A stretch of 64,000 bases of DNA from a bacterium (lineage in GTDB: Bacteria; Myxococcota_A; Bradymonadia; Bradymonadales; Bradymonadaceae), in the NCBI GenBank assembly GCA_030427705.1, contig JAUIBR010000009.1:1-64000 (forward strand). The letters are read 5' to 3'. Numbering within the stretch: the first letter of the stretch is position 1; the number at the start of each line of letters is the position of its first letter. The position numbers were made by a program, and so were the translations under genes. This document shows, piece by piece, positions 15,609 through 24,376 of the stretch. The notes beneath the pieces are model-generated. The model was not told the DNA's origin. It worked only from the letters and a program-made list of their open reading frames with translations, and ran no database searches.

Positions 15609-18600
15609 TCACCGTTGGCGTCGGCTCACCAACTCGTAAAGGCGTTCCACGCCGTGAAGGTCGTCGCCCATGTAATCATTCAATTCGAGCATGAAGTGCC
15701 GATAGTCTTCAGGAGTCTGCAGCTGTTCTGCCAGCGGATCGGGGCTGAAGTATGCGGCAATCATATCGACCAAAACATCCCACGGCTCACGCTTGCCAGG
15801 TGGCTGAAGCAGCGCGCGATGGATCATGAAGATACCTGTGTTCTGTGGGTCATACTCTAGCGTCTTCTTAAGCATTTGCGCGCCCAGCGTGAGGATCGGC
15901 ACCTCACGGAATGGCTCCGTTTCCCACTGTGCATCTGGGTCAACGGCGTCCGCCAGGAACCGGCTGATCGGCAACCAGACGTCCGAGTTCACTGACTGCA
16001 CCAACAACTTGTAGATGGCAGATAATGTGTGGGCGCGACCCTGCGGCGTTGCGAGCATGTAGGCGAGGAAATCATCGATCAGCTCGACATCCGCTTCGTT
16101 TTCAAGCGTGTTGCTAGCCAGATCCACCAAGCTCGCCAACAATCTCGAGGTCCATAACTCCTCCAAATCTCCCGCAACCTGCACCTCCAACCACGGCACA
16201 AACAGCCCTGCGGCCTGTTTCTCACGCGCCAGGTTGGCGATGTACCGCATCGAATCCGCGGCGAGCGCTGGTGAACCGGTACGTTTGAATCGAGGCTGGC
16301 CGGCCGAAGGTTTCTCGGCCCCAACCATCACATCGATTAGATTTCCTACCGCGGCCCGAAGTCGGCGGCGCGTTTCGGGTACTTGTTTGAGACGAATGGA
16401 CGCCTCTCCCACTGCATCGATCATGACGTGCATCCGGGTTGGATTCGAAACCGTGCGGCCGTCGTCGATGATGATGAAATCGTCTCCGTTGTGTTTCCGG
16501 AAGCCATCCTCTTTCAGAGCGTGCGCAAGCAGTTGTCTAAGGTTCTCTTTGACGGGTCGTCCAGTGCTCTGCTCGACGTCACGCACCGCGAGCGAGAAGT
16601 TGTGCAAAGCCAAGAAGAAGTCCTCATTGGACATGAGCTCTTCAAGCGACTCTTCATAGACTCGGAGGTTGCCCCCCTTCATCTCGGAGTCGTTTCCATT
16701 GGCCTTTTTGTAGAGTGATGGATCGCTTGTGTAGTGGTTGTGCAATACGCCAAACAGGCCAGCCAAAACCCACTCTTTCTTGTGGGCACTGAAAGCGACC
16801 GCCATCGGATGAATCGTGTCGATGGCACCGGAAGCCTCACCTAGAAAGAGGCCGTACGCCAGATGGTTGGCCATCACATGGCCGTCCTTACACACGGGAT
16901 CATACACATCCAGAATGATCGAATCGGTTTCAAACCGAAGGTCTTTCTGATTGAACAAACGGGTGATCTGATGCGGTCGTGGCCGTTCATCGAGCTCTGT
17001 GCCAAACAGCGGACTAAGCGTACTCAGCAACGAGGCAACGCTTCCAGCATCTGCTCCCAACAGGTCCAACAAATCACCCAGATCGCTCGCCCAAACTTCG
17101 TCGGGCACTTGTTCCGCCAAGTCTAGATTTCCCGCGACAGAGGCCATGAATGCTTCGCCAGCGCCTTCCAAGTGCAATAGTGGTGGGAGGTCGGGTAGAG
17201 GGGAACCGTTCAATGACGCCTCTTTGATCGCCATCGAGTATGGCACCCCAGCAGTGTCATGGATCAGGTGAAGGAACTTCTGAAGTTGTGCTCGACCGCG
17301 CTCAGTCTCCGGGACAGCGGGGTCGTACGCCTCGCTAAACAACTCCGAATTTGGGCAGTTACGAATACAATTGTATCGATTCAGAGTCCCGATTTCGTGA
17401 GTCGCTTCGCAGCTCAAAAAGCAACTGTCATACGCTCCACCGGTTGCGGGAATCGTATCGGAGTCCTTGTAGCGCAACATCAGGGCGAGCGGCTCTCCGG
17501 TCTTCACGAAGATTGGTTTCTCCATTGCTGCCATCACATCGGCGAATAACAGCGGGTCGGCGGCAATCTCCTGCAGGTAGGGCAGCGCGTCGTACGCCAT
17601 GGTCTGCCGGTCATCCATCTCAACGTTATGTTTGTTGAGAATCTCGACCATGTTGTCCATTTCGTACATCAATGCCGCGATTGCATCCGGATGTCGTTCC
17701 ATCAAGATCGCCAGGTCTTCCATTACCTCGGGCATCGCAGGCGTCGCCATCATATGGACCAGCGAATATGTGAGTTGGTTGAGCGGCTGGTCAGCGGCGT
17801 AGCCTTCATATCCACCAATCTCGTCGGTGTGCACCGTTTTGGGGCCCATCACTGTTTGGAACGCGACCAGCATGTCGTAGAGCGTGTCTTTGGCAGACAG
17901 CGGCTGGAATTCTCGAACGAGGAAGCCCAAACCGGTGCTGTGAATATCGACGTACTGGAACGCGAACTGGCCGCCCGGCAAGGTCGCACGTCCAAACGCA
18001 TCGCGCACAACTGGAGAACCCGGGTCGTCGGTCAGCGCAAATGGCTCAAGCATCCCCGAATTTCCATTCTGGTAAACAAACTCGCCAGCTGGGTTCAGGT
18101 CGGCCAAACCGTCTCCGTCGTTATCGACAAATGGGAAGCTGACTCCGCCCGCACCATCAGGCGCTGCCAGCGGATACCCGCGCTCATCGAAGAGCACGAC
18201 GTACATCGGGGCCACGGCTTGATCGGCCGCGTATTCGGGGTCTTCAGACAACGCCATGTCACGTAGGGTGATGGCCAGCGGTTCTTCGTCTGATGGCGTG
18301 GCTTCGCGAAGTTCTCGGGCCAAGACGCGGGTCATGTCACTGATCGCAGCTGGTTCTTCGAAGGTGCGTACGCCCTCGTCCGTAACGCCGTCGTTCTCCA
18401 CAGCGATTCGCGACACCATCCCAAGCAGTTCAGGGAGGCGGGGATATCCGGAAGCGTGGCCCAGGAAGTTGTCGGGCGCACCGTTCTCAACAAACGAATC
18501 TGTGTCGGGACCGGTTGGCGTCGCCAATGCCCGAAGCAGCGCATCGTCTTGCACCGCCTTCTCAATGACCGCCTGAAGCTTGCGGGTGATCGCAGGCAAG

Positions 18601-18917
18601 ATGCCTTCGTCGACCACTTTCAAAAGGTTGATCAAGAACTGGTCGATGGCTTCGAGGTCGTCCTCGGGTGCGATCGTGTCGATCGCGTCGACAAACTCGA
18701 TGTAGTTGTCATCGAGCATCTGCGTCTTTTGCGAAGGGTTCTCTGGCGAGAGCTCGGCGGTGTCCTTCCAGATAACAAAGAGCTCATGACCCAACGAACG
18801 GGTCGGCGTGTCTTCACGCTCGAAATCATACTCTTTTTTGCAGGAAACCAGCGCTGCGCAGCAGGCAACAAGGGCGAGAACGCCCCACGCCTTCGCCAGG
18901 TGTGGCGTCAAATTCAT
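15609..18917 (-). CDS. Very large lipoprotein of unknown function
   Basis: 1102 residues with signal and lipobox (ALVSCKKEYDF). The body is acidic and mostly helical, with no family I recognise. One calcium-binding-like loop (DNDGDGLADLNPAGEF) lies near residue 270. A four-Cys pattern (CFLSCEATHEIGTLNRYNC, then RNC) near residues 495-525 probably forms disulfides. The protein may therefore face the periplasm or the outside, and its size suggests a structural or binding role. It precedes the FadL-type gene on the same strand with 41 bp between them, which hints at a shared envelope function. Confidence 0.75.
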   Translation of the reverse strand: MNLTPHLAKAWGVLALVACCAALVSCKKEYDFEREDTPTRSLGHELFVIWKDTAELSPENPSQKTQMLDDNYIEFVDAIDTIAPEDDLEAIDQFLINLLKVVDEGILPAITRKLQAVIEKAVQDDALLRALATPTGPDTDSFVENGAPDNFLGHASGYPRLPELLGMVSRIAVENDGVTDEGVRTFEEPAAISDMTRVLARELREATPSDEEPLAITLRDMALSEDPEYAADQAVAPMYVVLFDERGYPLAAPDGAGGVSFPFVDNDGDGLADLNPAGEFVYQNGNSGMLEPFALTDDPGSPVVRDAFGRATLPGGQFAFQYVDIHSTGLGFLVREFQPLSAKDTLYDMLVAFQTVMGPKTVHTDEIGGYEGYAADQPLNQLTYSLVHMMATPAMPEVMEDLAILMERHPDAIAALMYEMDNMVEILNKHNVEMDDRQTMAYDALPYLQEIAADPLLFADVMAAMEKPIFVKTGEPLALMLRYKDSDTIPATGGAYDSCFLSCEATHEIGTLNRYNCIRNCPNSELFSEAYDPAVPETERGRAQLQKFLHLIHDTAGVPYSMAIKEASLNGSPLPDLPPLLHLEGAGEAFMASVAGNLDLAEQVPDEVWASDLGDLLDLLGADAGSVASLLSTLSPLFGTELDERPRPHQITRLFNQKDLRFETDSIILDVYDPVCKDGHVMANHLAYGLFLGEASGAIDTIHPMAVAFSAHKKEWVLAGLFGVLHNHYTSDPSLYKKANGNDSEMKGGNLRVYEESLEELMSNEDFFLALHNFSLAVRDVEQSTGRPVKENLRQLLAHALKEDGFRKHNGDDFIIIDDGRTVSNPTRMHVMIDAVGEASIRLKQVPETRRRLRAAVGNLIDVMVGAEKPSAGQPRFKRTGSPALAADSMRYIANLAREKQAAGLFVPWLEVQVAGDLEELWTSRLLASLVDLASNTLENEADVELIDDFLAYMLATPQGRAHTLSAIYKLLVQSVNSDVWLPISRFLADAVDPDAQWETEPFREVPILTLGAQMLKKTLEYDPQNTGIFMIHRALLQPPGKREPWDVLVDMIAAYFSPDPLAEQLQTPEDYRHFMLELNDYMGDDLHGVERLYELVSRRQR

Positions 18918-18986
18918 GAACGAGCCTCAACGTTCAACTTGGGAAATCCAACCAATCTAAAAGGTACCAGATGCCAAGGCGCGATG

Positions 18987-21269
18987 CTACGCCCGCTCCA
19001 CGCATTCTCGCAGCTCGATCCATGCCCACGATTGCAGGCCGTTTCGCCGATCATTGGGGTCCACCTTATTGGCCAAAAGTGGATAGCGGAAATGCACGCC
19101 ATCGATGACCGCGCCGCCGTCGATTTCATAACCAGAATCTGTATGCTCGAGCTCGATCACCACCGTGCAACCCGCCAAAACAAAGGGCCGCATCAACGTC
19201 AGCGATTCCTCGACATCCGAATCATCACTCACCCACCAACCGTCGTTTAGGATGCGTTGCACCGCGTTCTGGCTGAGTGTGACGTGGGACTCGGACCACG
19301 ATTTTAGCTGCTCATGAAACACGTCATCAGGTGCCGGTATCCCAACGATCTCGTATTCGACAAACCGTTCGGTCCATTGCTGATGCTGGTCTGCCGAGAT
19401 GTCGGTCGACGCTACGAGCCCCACCGTGTGGTGTGGCGGAATCGTGAACGTCTCGTCGTCGATATCTAGCAACTCCATGCTCTCATCGACGCGGAACGCG
19501 CGAGAGAGCTGGCCGTATCCGTCGTAGACGCCCCAGACCACCCGGCCCGCGAAACCACGAAACGCATCGCTTTGAAACACCCGACGCCAGCGAGCGGGAA
19601 GCCAACGACGCTGCGCTGCTTTCGACTCCGTCATAAACGTCTCTGCAACACGATCGCGGACCTCGCCGCCCTGCACATAGCCTCGCGCGAGCGCGTTTTC
19701 GATGCCGTCGCCGATGTCGTCAAACTTCGACTTCAGCACACCGTACGCAGTCGAACGCTGCTCGGGATCACCTGTTGCCAGGCAATAGGCGATGTATTCG
19801 ACCGCTTCTGTGAGTTCACGTCTGGACAGCATCTCTACAAACTGCCGCCCCGGCGTCTGAAGTGCAACCTCATGGATCTGGGCCTCGGTAGCCAACGCCG
19901 CGTCTGGCCATCCCCATGCTCCATTCACGGTCGCTTCCCGGAGTCTCTGGCGGCTAGCGGGATCCAAGTGTCGACAAATCGGCACCAGCTGTGGTCGGTG
20001 GTGGGACCGCGCTTCCTGGGTGAGCAACGCGTACAAAACACCAGCAGCACTATCGCTCACGGCGTCGCCACTGGCCCATCGCAATCCGTGCCCCTGTATC
20101 TCGTCAGCGGCGATCTCAGATAATCGTGTGTCCAGATAGTGGTGCAGCCCTTGGCTTGGTTCGATATTGAAGAGTCCTTCGGGCACAAATGCCAACAGCT
20201 GATCACCCGTAGCTTGTGGGGCGTTGGTAATCTCCCGCTTACTCAGAAGATCCCAACCGGGGTCGAGCTTCACATTTCGAAACTGGCCATGACGCTTCAC
20301 CCAGCCGGCAATCTCAGCGGCGGCATCGCGAGTGAGCGCTTCCGCATCGATGCGCTTCGGCGGATAAGTCGCCGGTGTCGGCCGAACCAATGCTCCGCGC
20401 AGCCCCAAAAAGAACATGATGGTTAGCGTGAAGAAGGCCGTGAGGCTGATCGGACCCACGACCATGTAAACAACCGAAGACAAGATCAATCCAACCGCGC
20501 CCAGCGGGCCGATGAGCCCCGTGGCTCCCATCAATGCCTCGATAGGGCGCACACCTATAAATCGCTGCAGCGTATCAACCTTCTGGCCCTCCAAGAGCTT
20601 GAAGATCGCTTCTGACCGCTCTGGCTGTGCTCCGATGACGCGTCGGGCAATCGGCCCTGTCGAGCGAAGTGCGATCTGGACGATCTCCTCATCCGTCGCG
20701 AAGGGCATCACGAAGTTCGCCAGCTGAACGTTCTCGACCGGTGCCTTCGACTTTGCGCTCACTGCCGCAAGGGCTCGCCCAACCTGCGCATCACCAGCTT
20801 GTGTGCGCCAATGCGTCAGCCAGGGAAGCAGACTGCCTTCGAACATCGCCTCTGCGATGCGTTCGATATTCGTCTCGTTGAGCATGCTCCACGGTAGAAA
20901 TCCGCGTCGACATTGATAGAACGCGATCGCCGCCGTCATCTCTTGCGTAGTCATATGGCCTACGACTTTCTGCGCAGCTGGCCCGAGCTTGTCGAACATC
21001 CGCTCGAAATCCATGCTCCACGGATCGTGCTTGGCCTGATTCAGGAAGTTCTCGACATCGTCAGCGTGGAAGGCGCCTTCGGGCGCCTGTGACAAGTAAT
21101 GGACCCACCGCGGATCGGAGTTGGACGAGATTTCATGGTCCCGAAGCAGGATCCACAACGCCTCGCCCAGGTCTCGCGCATCCGGCACTTGCTGCTCGGC
21201 ATAGTGCAAGAACTCGGTTATATCCGCTGAATCAGCGGCGAGCTGTCGAAGGAGGTCCATGTGAGACAT
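18987..21269 (-). CDS. Large membrane-associated protein of unknown function
   Basis: About 760 residues from the ATG at 21269; a TTG 36 nt earlier and an ATG at 21260 are alternatives, and no clear ribosome site decides. There is no signal peptide. Residues ~255-305 form two adjacent hydrophobic helices (GPLGAVGLILSSVVYMVVG, then LTAFFTLTIMFFLGLRGAL) that split a helical N-terminal half from a C-terminal half of mixed character. Both large parts are therefore probably on the same, cytoplasmic, side of the inner membrane. No catalytic motif is seen. It is followed by the 1102-residue lipoprotein gene with a 69-bp gap. Confidence 0.7.
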   Translation of the reverse strand: MSHMDLLRQLAADSADITEFLHYAEQQVPDARDLGEALWILLRDHEISSNSDPRWVHYLSQAPEGAFHADDVENFLNQAKHDPWSMDFERMFDKLGPAAQKVVGHMTTQEMTAAIAFYQCRRGFLPWSMLNETNIERIAEAMFEGSLLPWLTHWRTQAGDAQVGRALAAVSAKSKAPVENVQLANFVMPFATDEEIVQIALRSTGPIARRVIGAQPERSEAIFKLLEGQKVDTLQRFIGVRPIEALMGATGLIGPLGAVGLILSSVVYMVVGPISLTAFFTLTIMFFLGLRGALVRPTPATYPPKRIDAEALTRDAAAEIAGWVKRHGQFRNVKLDPGWDLLSKREITNAPQATGDQLLAFVPEGLFNIEPSQGLHHYLDTRLSEIAADEIQGHGLRWASGDAVSDSAAGVLYALLTQEARSHHRPQLVPICRHLDPASRQRLREATVNGAWGWPDAALATEAQIHEVALQTPGRQFVEMLSRRELTEAVEYIAYCLATGDPEQRSTAYGVLKSKFDDIGDGIENALARGYVQGGEVRDRVAETFMTESKAAQRRWLPARWRRVFQSDAFRGFAGRVVWGVYDGYGQLSRAFRVDESMELLDIDDETFTIPPHHTVGLVASTDISADQHQQWTERFVEYEIVGIPAPDDVFHEQLKSWSESHVTLSQNAVQRILNDGWWVSDDSDVEESLTLMRPFVLAGCTVVIELEHTDSGYEIDGGAVIDGVHFRYPLLANKVDPNDRRNGLQSWAWIELRECVERA

Positions 21270-21315
21270 GAACCAAGTTTGATGGACCAAGTGCCGATCT
21301 GCCAAGCAAAATTGC

Positions 21316-21344
21316 TTGACATCATATATTCACGCTGGCAAAGT
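21316..21344 (+). promoter_or_regulatory. Candidate promoter for rpmB
   Basis: A consensus TTGACA (21316-21321) is followed after 17 bp by CAAAGT (21339-21344), a weak -10. It lies about 70 bp before the rpmB ATG in the divergent gap. Confidence 0.45.
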
Positions 21345-21352
21345 CCGCGTCC

Positions 21353-21388
21353 CCGCAGCCGGCTTATTTTGGTTTTTGTGGCCTGCGG
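21353..21388 (+). promoter_or_regulatory. Hairpin in the rpmB leader
   Basis: CCGCAG (21353-21358) pairs with CTGCGG (21383-21388), with two more G-C pairs possible across a bulge. It would place a stem in the untranslated leader just before the AAGGAG ribosome site, a position suited to autoregulation by L28. The regulatory role is inference. Confidence 0.3.
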
Positions 21389-21409
21389 TAACGAGTTAAG
21401 GAGTTCGAA

Positions 21410-21649
21410 ATGGCACGCCGTTGCAAGCTTTCAAATAAAGGGCCACATGTGGCCAACAACGTTTCGCACGCAAACAACAAAACGAAGCGTCGTCAGCTTC
21501 CAAATCTTCAGTCGAAGCGTATCTACCTTCCAGACGAAGATCGTTGGGTCCGCGTTCGACTTTCGACGCGCGCACTTCGCACCGTGACGAAGAAAGGCCT
21601 CAAGGCATACCTCAAGTCGGAAGGGCTTTCGCTCAAAGACATCACCTAA
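21410..21649 (+). CDS. rpmB: 50S ribosomal protein L28
   Basis: 79 residues, normal for L28. The family pattern is intact: [20 protein letters not shown] at the N-terminus, then [20 protein letters not shown] and [18 protein letters not shown]. The protein binds the large ribosomal subunit. Only one Cys is present near the start, so this is not the four-Cys zinc form. TAAGGAG lies 8 nt before the ATG. The gene is monocistronic, with a divergent neighbour and its own terminator. Confidence 0.96.
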   Translation: MARRCKLSNKGPHVANNVSHANNKTKRRQLPNLQSKRIYLPDEDRWVRVRLSTRALRTVTKKGLKAYLKSEGLSLKDIT

Positions 21650-21679
21650 GAATTTCCGGACAATTCGGAACTCCTGCAA

Positions 21680-21702
21680 AGCCAGCCATCGCGCTGGCTT
21701 TT
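21680..21702 (+). terminator. Terminator of rpmB
   Basis: AGCCAGC/GCTGGCT stem with a CATCGC loop, followed by TTTTCGCG. A second small stem (TTCCG/CGGAA) lies at 21654-21670. Confidence 0.75.
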
Positions 21703-21893
21703 CGCGTTACAGCTCCCTGCGGTCGCGTTCCAGCTCGCCCTGCGGGCTTCGCGTTACAGCTCCCTGCGGTCGCGTTTCAGCTCCCTACGGTCGCGTTCCA
21801 GCTCCCTTCGGTCGCGTTTCAGCTCGCCCTGCGGGCTTCGCGTTTCAGCTCCCTTCGGTCGCGTTTCAGGCTTCGGCTTCGCCTCGCCGTTTG
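21703..21893. repeat. GA-mismatch hairpin repeat cluster F (8 units)
   Basis: TC orientation on plus, GA on minus. The units are GCTCCCTGCGGTCGC, GCTCGCCCTGCGGGCTTCGC, GCTCCCTACGGTCGC, GCTCCCTTCGGTCGC and a final GGCTTCGGCTTCGCCTCGCC, joined by TTACA, TTCCA or TTTCA. Loops read on minus are GCA, GTA and GAA. The array overlaps the end of murJ and supplies its last codons. Confidence 0.92.
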
Positions 21894-23491
21894 TTTAGGC
21901 GGCGTTTTAGCTTGTTCAGGACGAACTCGAGCTCTGGTGGGGTTTTGATCAGGATGATCACGGCGGCGATTGCTCCGAAGATGCCGAAGATCGCGGCTAG
22001 TGCGCCGGTTGCGATCCATTGAGATGACGCGTCGTAGATGTGGTGACCGGCGAGATATGCAGGGATTCCGCAGGCCGCTCCAAACGCTAGACCGCGCAAT
22101 AGGCCGCTTAGAGGCATCATCAACTCGAGTTGTTTGTACCGGAGCTTGTAGACTGTGAGCAGGGTACAGGCGTTGAGTGTGATGCCGACGCTGGTTGCGA
22201 CGGGCAGTCCCACAACGCCGTATTTTTCATTCAAGAGGAAGTAGACGGGGGCGGATACTGCGACAACTACGGACCCGATGATCATCGGGCTGAAGGTGTC
22301 CTTACGTGCGTAGAATCCGCGGGCAATCATCGCTTGTGTCGCCCAGGCTGGGAGGCCAATCGCAAAGATCGTAAGCATCTGCGCGGTCAAAGCCGCGTCC
22401 TCTGCGGTGAACTGACCGCGGCGGAAGATGAGGTAGACAACAGGAGCCGCGATGGCGACCAAGCCGCATGCCGCGACTGAGGCCAAAAACACAACCCTTT
22501 GAAGGCTGATGCCAAGCATGCGTCCCATCTCATCGTGTTTGTCCTCGTGATAGAGGCGAGTCAGGTAGGGCAGAGCGGCCTGGCCTGCGGCCTGACCGAT
22601 GATGGCAAACGCCATCAGCGTCAACTTTCGCCCGTTATTAAGCCACGTGATTGCGCCCTCTTGGTGCATCGAACCGAAGTACTTCAACAACCACTCATCG
22701 ACGGTGACTAAGCTGACTCCCAACATCAGTGGGAGCGTCAGCATGAAGAATTGGACGAACCCTGGGTCAGTGGGGCTGAATTTGGGTCGGAACTTGATTT
22801 GTTTACGGGCCGCAAAAAGCGGCAAACCTAACGGTCCCAGAAACGCTCCGACCAAGACTCCGACAGCAAAGCCGCGGATGCCCATAAACGACGCCAGTAC
22901 AATCCCGCCCGTGATAATGCAGATATTGTAAACGAGCGGAGCCAACGCCGACGGCCAAAACACCTCGCGCACGAAGAGCGTCGCCGCAATGAGGCCGCCG
23001 AAGTAGAACGCCATTTGTGCGGGAAGCACGATGCGAGTCATGTCGACGGCTAGCTGCAGCTGTTCGGGGTCTTCAAAGCCCGGGAAGACCAGGGGAACCA
23101 ACTCCGGCGCGAAGATCATGAATAAGATCGTAAACGCCAACAACGCGGACCCCATCGTGGTCGCGACGATGCTGAACAATCGCCAACCGCCCTCTTCGTC
23201 ACCCTTCGCAACGAACGACGAAAACAACGGGATGAATGTGATTGATAGTGTGCCGCCCGCTAGGAAGTAGGCCATCAAATCGGGGAGCGTGAACGCAGCG
23301 TAGTACGCGTCGGTCGCGCTTGAAGCCCCATAGAAGTAAGCAATTACGGCCTCCCGCATGAAGCCTAAGATCCGGCTGAGCAGGATGCTCGCCGACAAGA
23401 TCGCCGCAGCAATCCCAATTCTGGCCCCAACCGACCGCTGTTCTTTGCCGTCTTCGCTCAAAATCTCAACCATCCGTGGTCGTGAGCCCAT
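21866..23491 (-). CDS. murJ: Lipid II flippase MurJ
   Basis: About 541 residues with 13-14 hydrophobic helices; the MATE-like MviN/MurJ family moves lipid II across the inner membrane for peptidoglycan synthesis. Clear family marks are SRILGFMREAVIAYFYGAS at the N-terminus, TDAYYAAFTLPDLM and GGTLSITFIPLF. The start at 23491 is chosen for GGTGG 7 nt upstream; starts at 23518 and 23473 are possible. The C-terminal tail (LNKRRGEAEA) is encoded by repeat cluster F and the stop lies inside the array. The upstream gap holds a strongly structured segment that could form the murJ leader. Confidence 0.92.
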   Translation of the reverse strand: MGSRPRMVEILSEDGKEQRSVGARIGIAAAILSASILLSRILGFMREAVIAYFYGASSATDAYYAAFTLPDLMAYFLAGGTLSITFIPLFSSFVAKGDEEGGWRLFSIVATTMGSALLAFTILFMIFAPELVPLVFPGFEDPEQLQLAVDMTRIVLPAQMAFYFGGLIAATLFVREVFWPSALAPLVYNICIITGGIVLASFMGIRGFAVGVLVGAFLGPLGLPLFAARKQIKFRPKFSPTDPGFVQFFMLTLPLMLGVSLVTVDEWLLKYFGSMHQEGAITWLNNGRKLTLMAFAIIGQAAGQAALPYLTRLYHEDKHDEMGRMLGISLQRVVFLASVAACGLVAIAAPVVYLIFRRGQFTAEDAALTAQMLTIFAIGLPAWATQAMIARGFYARKDTFSPMIIGSVVVAVSAPVYFLLNEKYGVVGLPVATSVGITLNACTLLTVYKLRYKQLELMMPLSGLLRGLAFGAACGIPAYLAGHHIYDASSQWIATGALAAIFGIFGAIAAVIILIKTPPELEFVLNKLKRRLNKRRGEAEA

Positions 23492-23589
23492 TGTAGGCCA
23501 CCGACATGATAGCGCCAATTCTAACGCGTTCCCGGCTTCGAGTTCTTCCCCGCCTAAGAAACCTTCCCCGCCTTACTAAGCAAGAAAGC

Positions 23590-23780
23590 CGAAACGCCCA
23601 GCATTTAAGGGCTGGGCGTCCGACCGAAAGGAGGAGTCAAACTGGTTATCGTTCGTGTGCCACCGGAAACGAAAACCAGTCGACAAACCCTGATGGGCGT
23701 CAGGGTATTAATCTGATGCGGGACATCGCCCGACTGTTTCCAAGAAAATGATCTTTTTTTCGTCTTATTCAGACGACGGG
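23590..23780 (-). ncRNA. Candidate structured RNA, murJ leader or independent small RNA
   Basis: This segment has a dense series of perfect stems: ACGCCCAGC/GCTGGGCGT (23594-23602 with 23611-23619), a long stem built from GTC, ACTGGTT, CGTT and GTG (23636-23657) with their complements (23661-23684), ACCCTGA/TCAGGGT (23687-23706), CGGG/CCCG (23719-23732) and CGTCT/AGACG (about 23761-23775). Minus is favoured because both flanking genes are minus and the 9-bp stem is followed on that strand by TTTCGGCTTTCTT, a possible terminator. It does not match tRNA, tmRNA, 5S, SRP, RNase P or a riboswitch that I can recall. A 67-codon frame crosses it (23605-23808) but looks unlike a protein. Confidence 0.4.
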
Positions 23781-23782
23781 AT

Positions 23783-23896
23783 TTAGAGCGACCGAACGGC
23801 CAACACAAAACAGAGAAATGTGATGGTGACAGCGATGGTCATGTAGAAAACCCAAGGTGCCTGGTGCGGCTTTTCGTCGTGATGTGAATCACCCAT
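23783..23896 (-). CDS. 37-residue single-pass membrane peptide
   Basis: The peptide reads MGDSHHDEKPHQAPW and then one hydrophobic helix (VFYMTIAVTITFLCFVLAV) ending RSL. GAGAGG lies 6 nt before the ATG. The His/Asp-rich head and single helix resemble the small accessory subunits found with respiratory oxidases, but no oxidase genes are nearby, so no role can be assigned. It lies between a lipoprotein gene and the structured segment upstream of murJ on the same strand. The good ribosome site, the clear helix and the lack of any overlapping gene support it being real. Confidence 0.6.
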   Translation of the reverse strand: MGDSHHDEKPHQAPWVFYMTIAVTITFLCFVLAVRSL

Positions 23897-23992
23897 GGTG
23901 AACCTCTCTTTTAAACGCGCCAGAAGGCGCTAACAACGCGCGCATATTTACCAGAACTTGGGGCGCAGTCAACCGGCCCGAGCTCTCGCATT

Positions 23993-24376
23993 TTACTTCG
24001 ACAGGTCTTGGACTACGCGATCCAGAGTGTGATCGAAATTCGAGACCAGCTCAGCTGGAAAGGTCGACGGTGGAATCTGCCGGGTTTCGGACTTCTCGCC
24101 GATCTTCACCGTGACCTTCAGACCCTCGCCCAAAGTCACTTCAGCAGTGTTTGCCTTCCGACGCTCAAGCACCTGTTTCACGATGGTCTGACGCTCTTTA
24201 TTGAGCTCTGCGATCGCGCCGGCATCCGTGCCCTCAACAACAGAGAACTGCCCGACGGGGGCCGCGGCTGCTTTCGGAGCCTCGGCCGCTTTGGGAGCCT
24301 CAGCCTTCTCGCTGCTCTTTGACTCACAGGCTGCCAACACAGCGGCAGCCGCGATGGTAGCGGTCTGCTTATTCAT
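23993..24376 (-). CDS. Small lipoprotein of unknown function
   Basis: 127 residues from the ATG at 24376, which overlaps the stop of the upstream gene by 8 bp; a GTG one codon earlier is possible. Signal and lipobox (VLAAC) are followed by an Ala/Lys/Glu/Pro-rich spacer (KAEAPKAAEAPKAAAAP) and an ~85-residue charged domain that I do not recognise. The overlap with the FG-GAP/AgmX-like gene suggests co-translation and a shared periplasmic role. A small GCGCC/GGCGC hairpin lies downstream. Confidence 0.7.
   Translation of the reverse strand: MNKQTATIAAAAVLAACESKSSEKAEAPKAAEAPKAAAAPVGQFSVVEGTDAGAIAELNKERQTIVKQVLERRKANTAEVTLGEGLKVTVKIGEKSETRQIPPSTFPAELVSNFDHTLDRVVQDLSK

Noticed and set aside
15031-18266. 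Several plus-strand frames of 90-212 codons opposite the large lipoprotein and porin genes
   Set aside because: They lie antisense to clear genes with signal peptides and are expected by chance at this base composition.
23605-23808. Minus-strand 67-codon frame
   Set aside because: It overlaps the small membrane peptide's 3' end and the hairpin series, has no ribosome site or domain, and its composition is unlike the other proteins.
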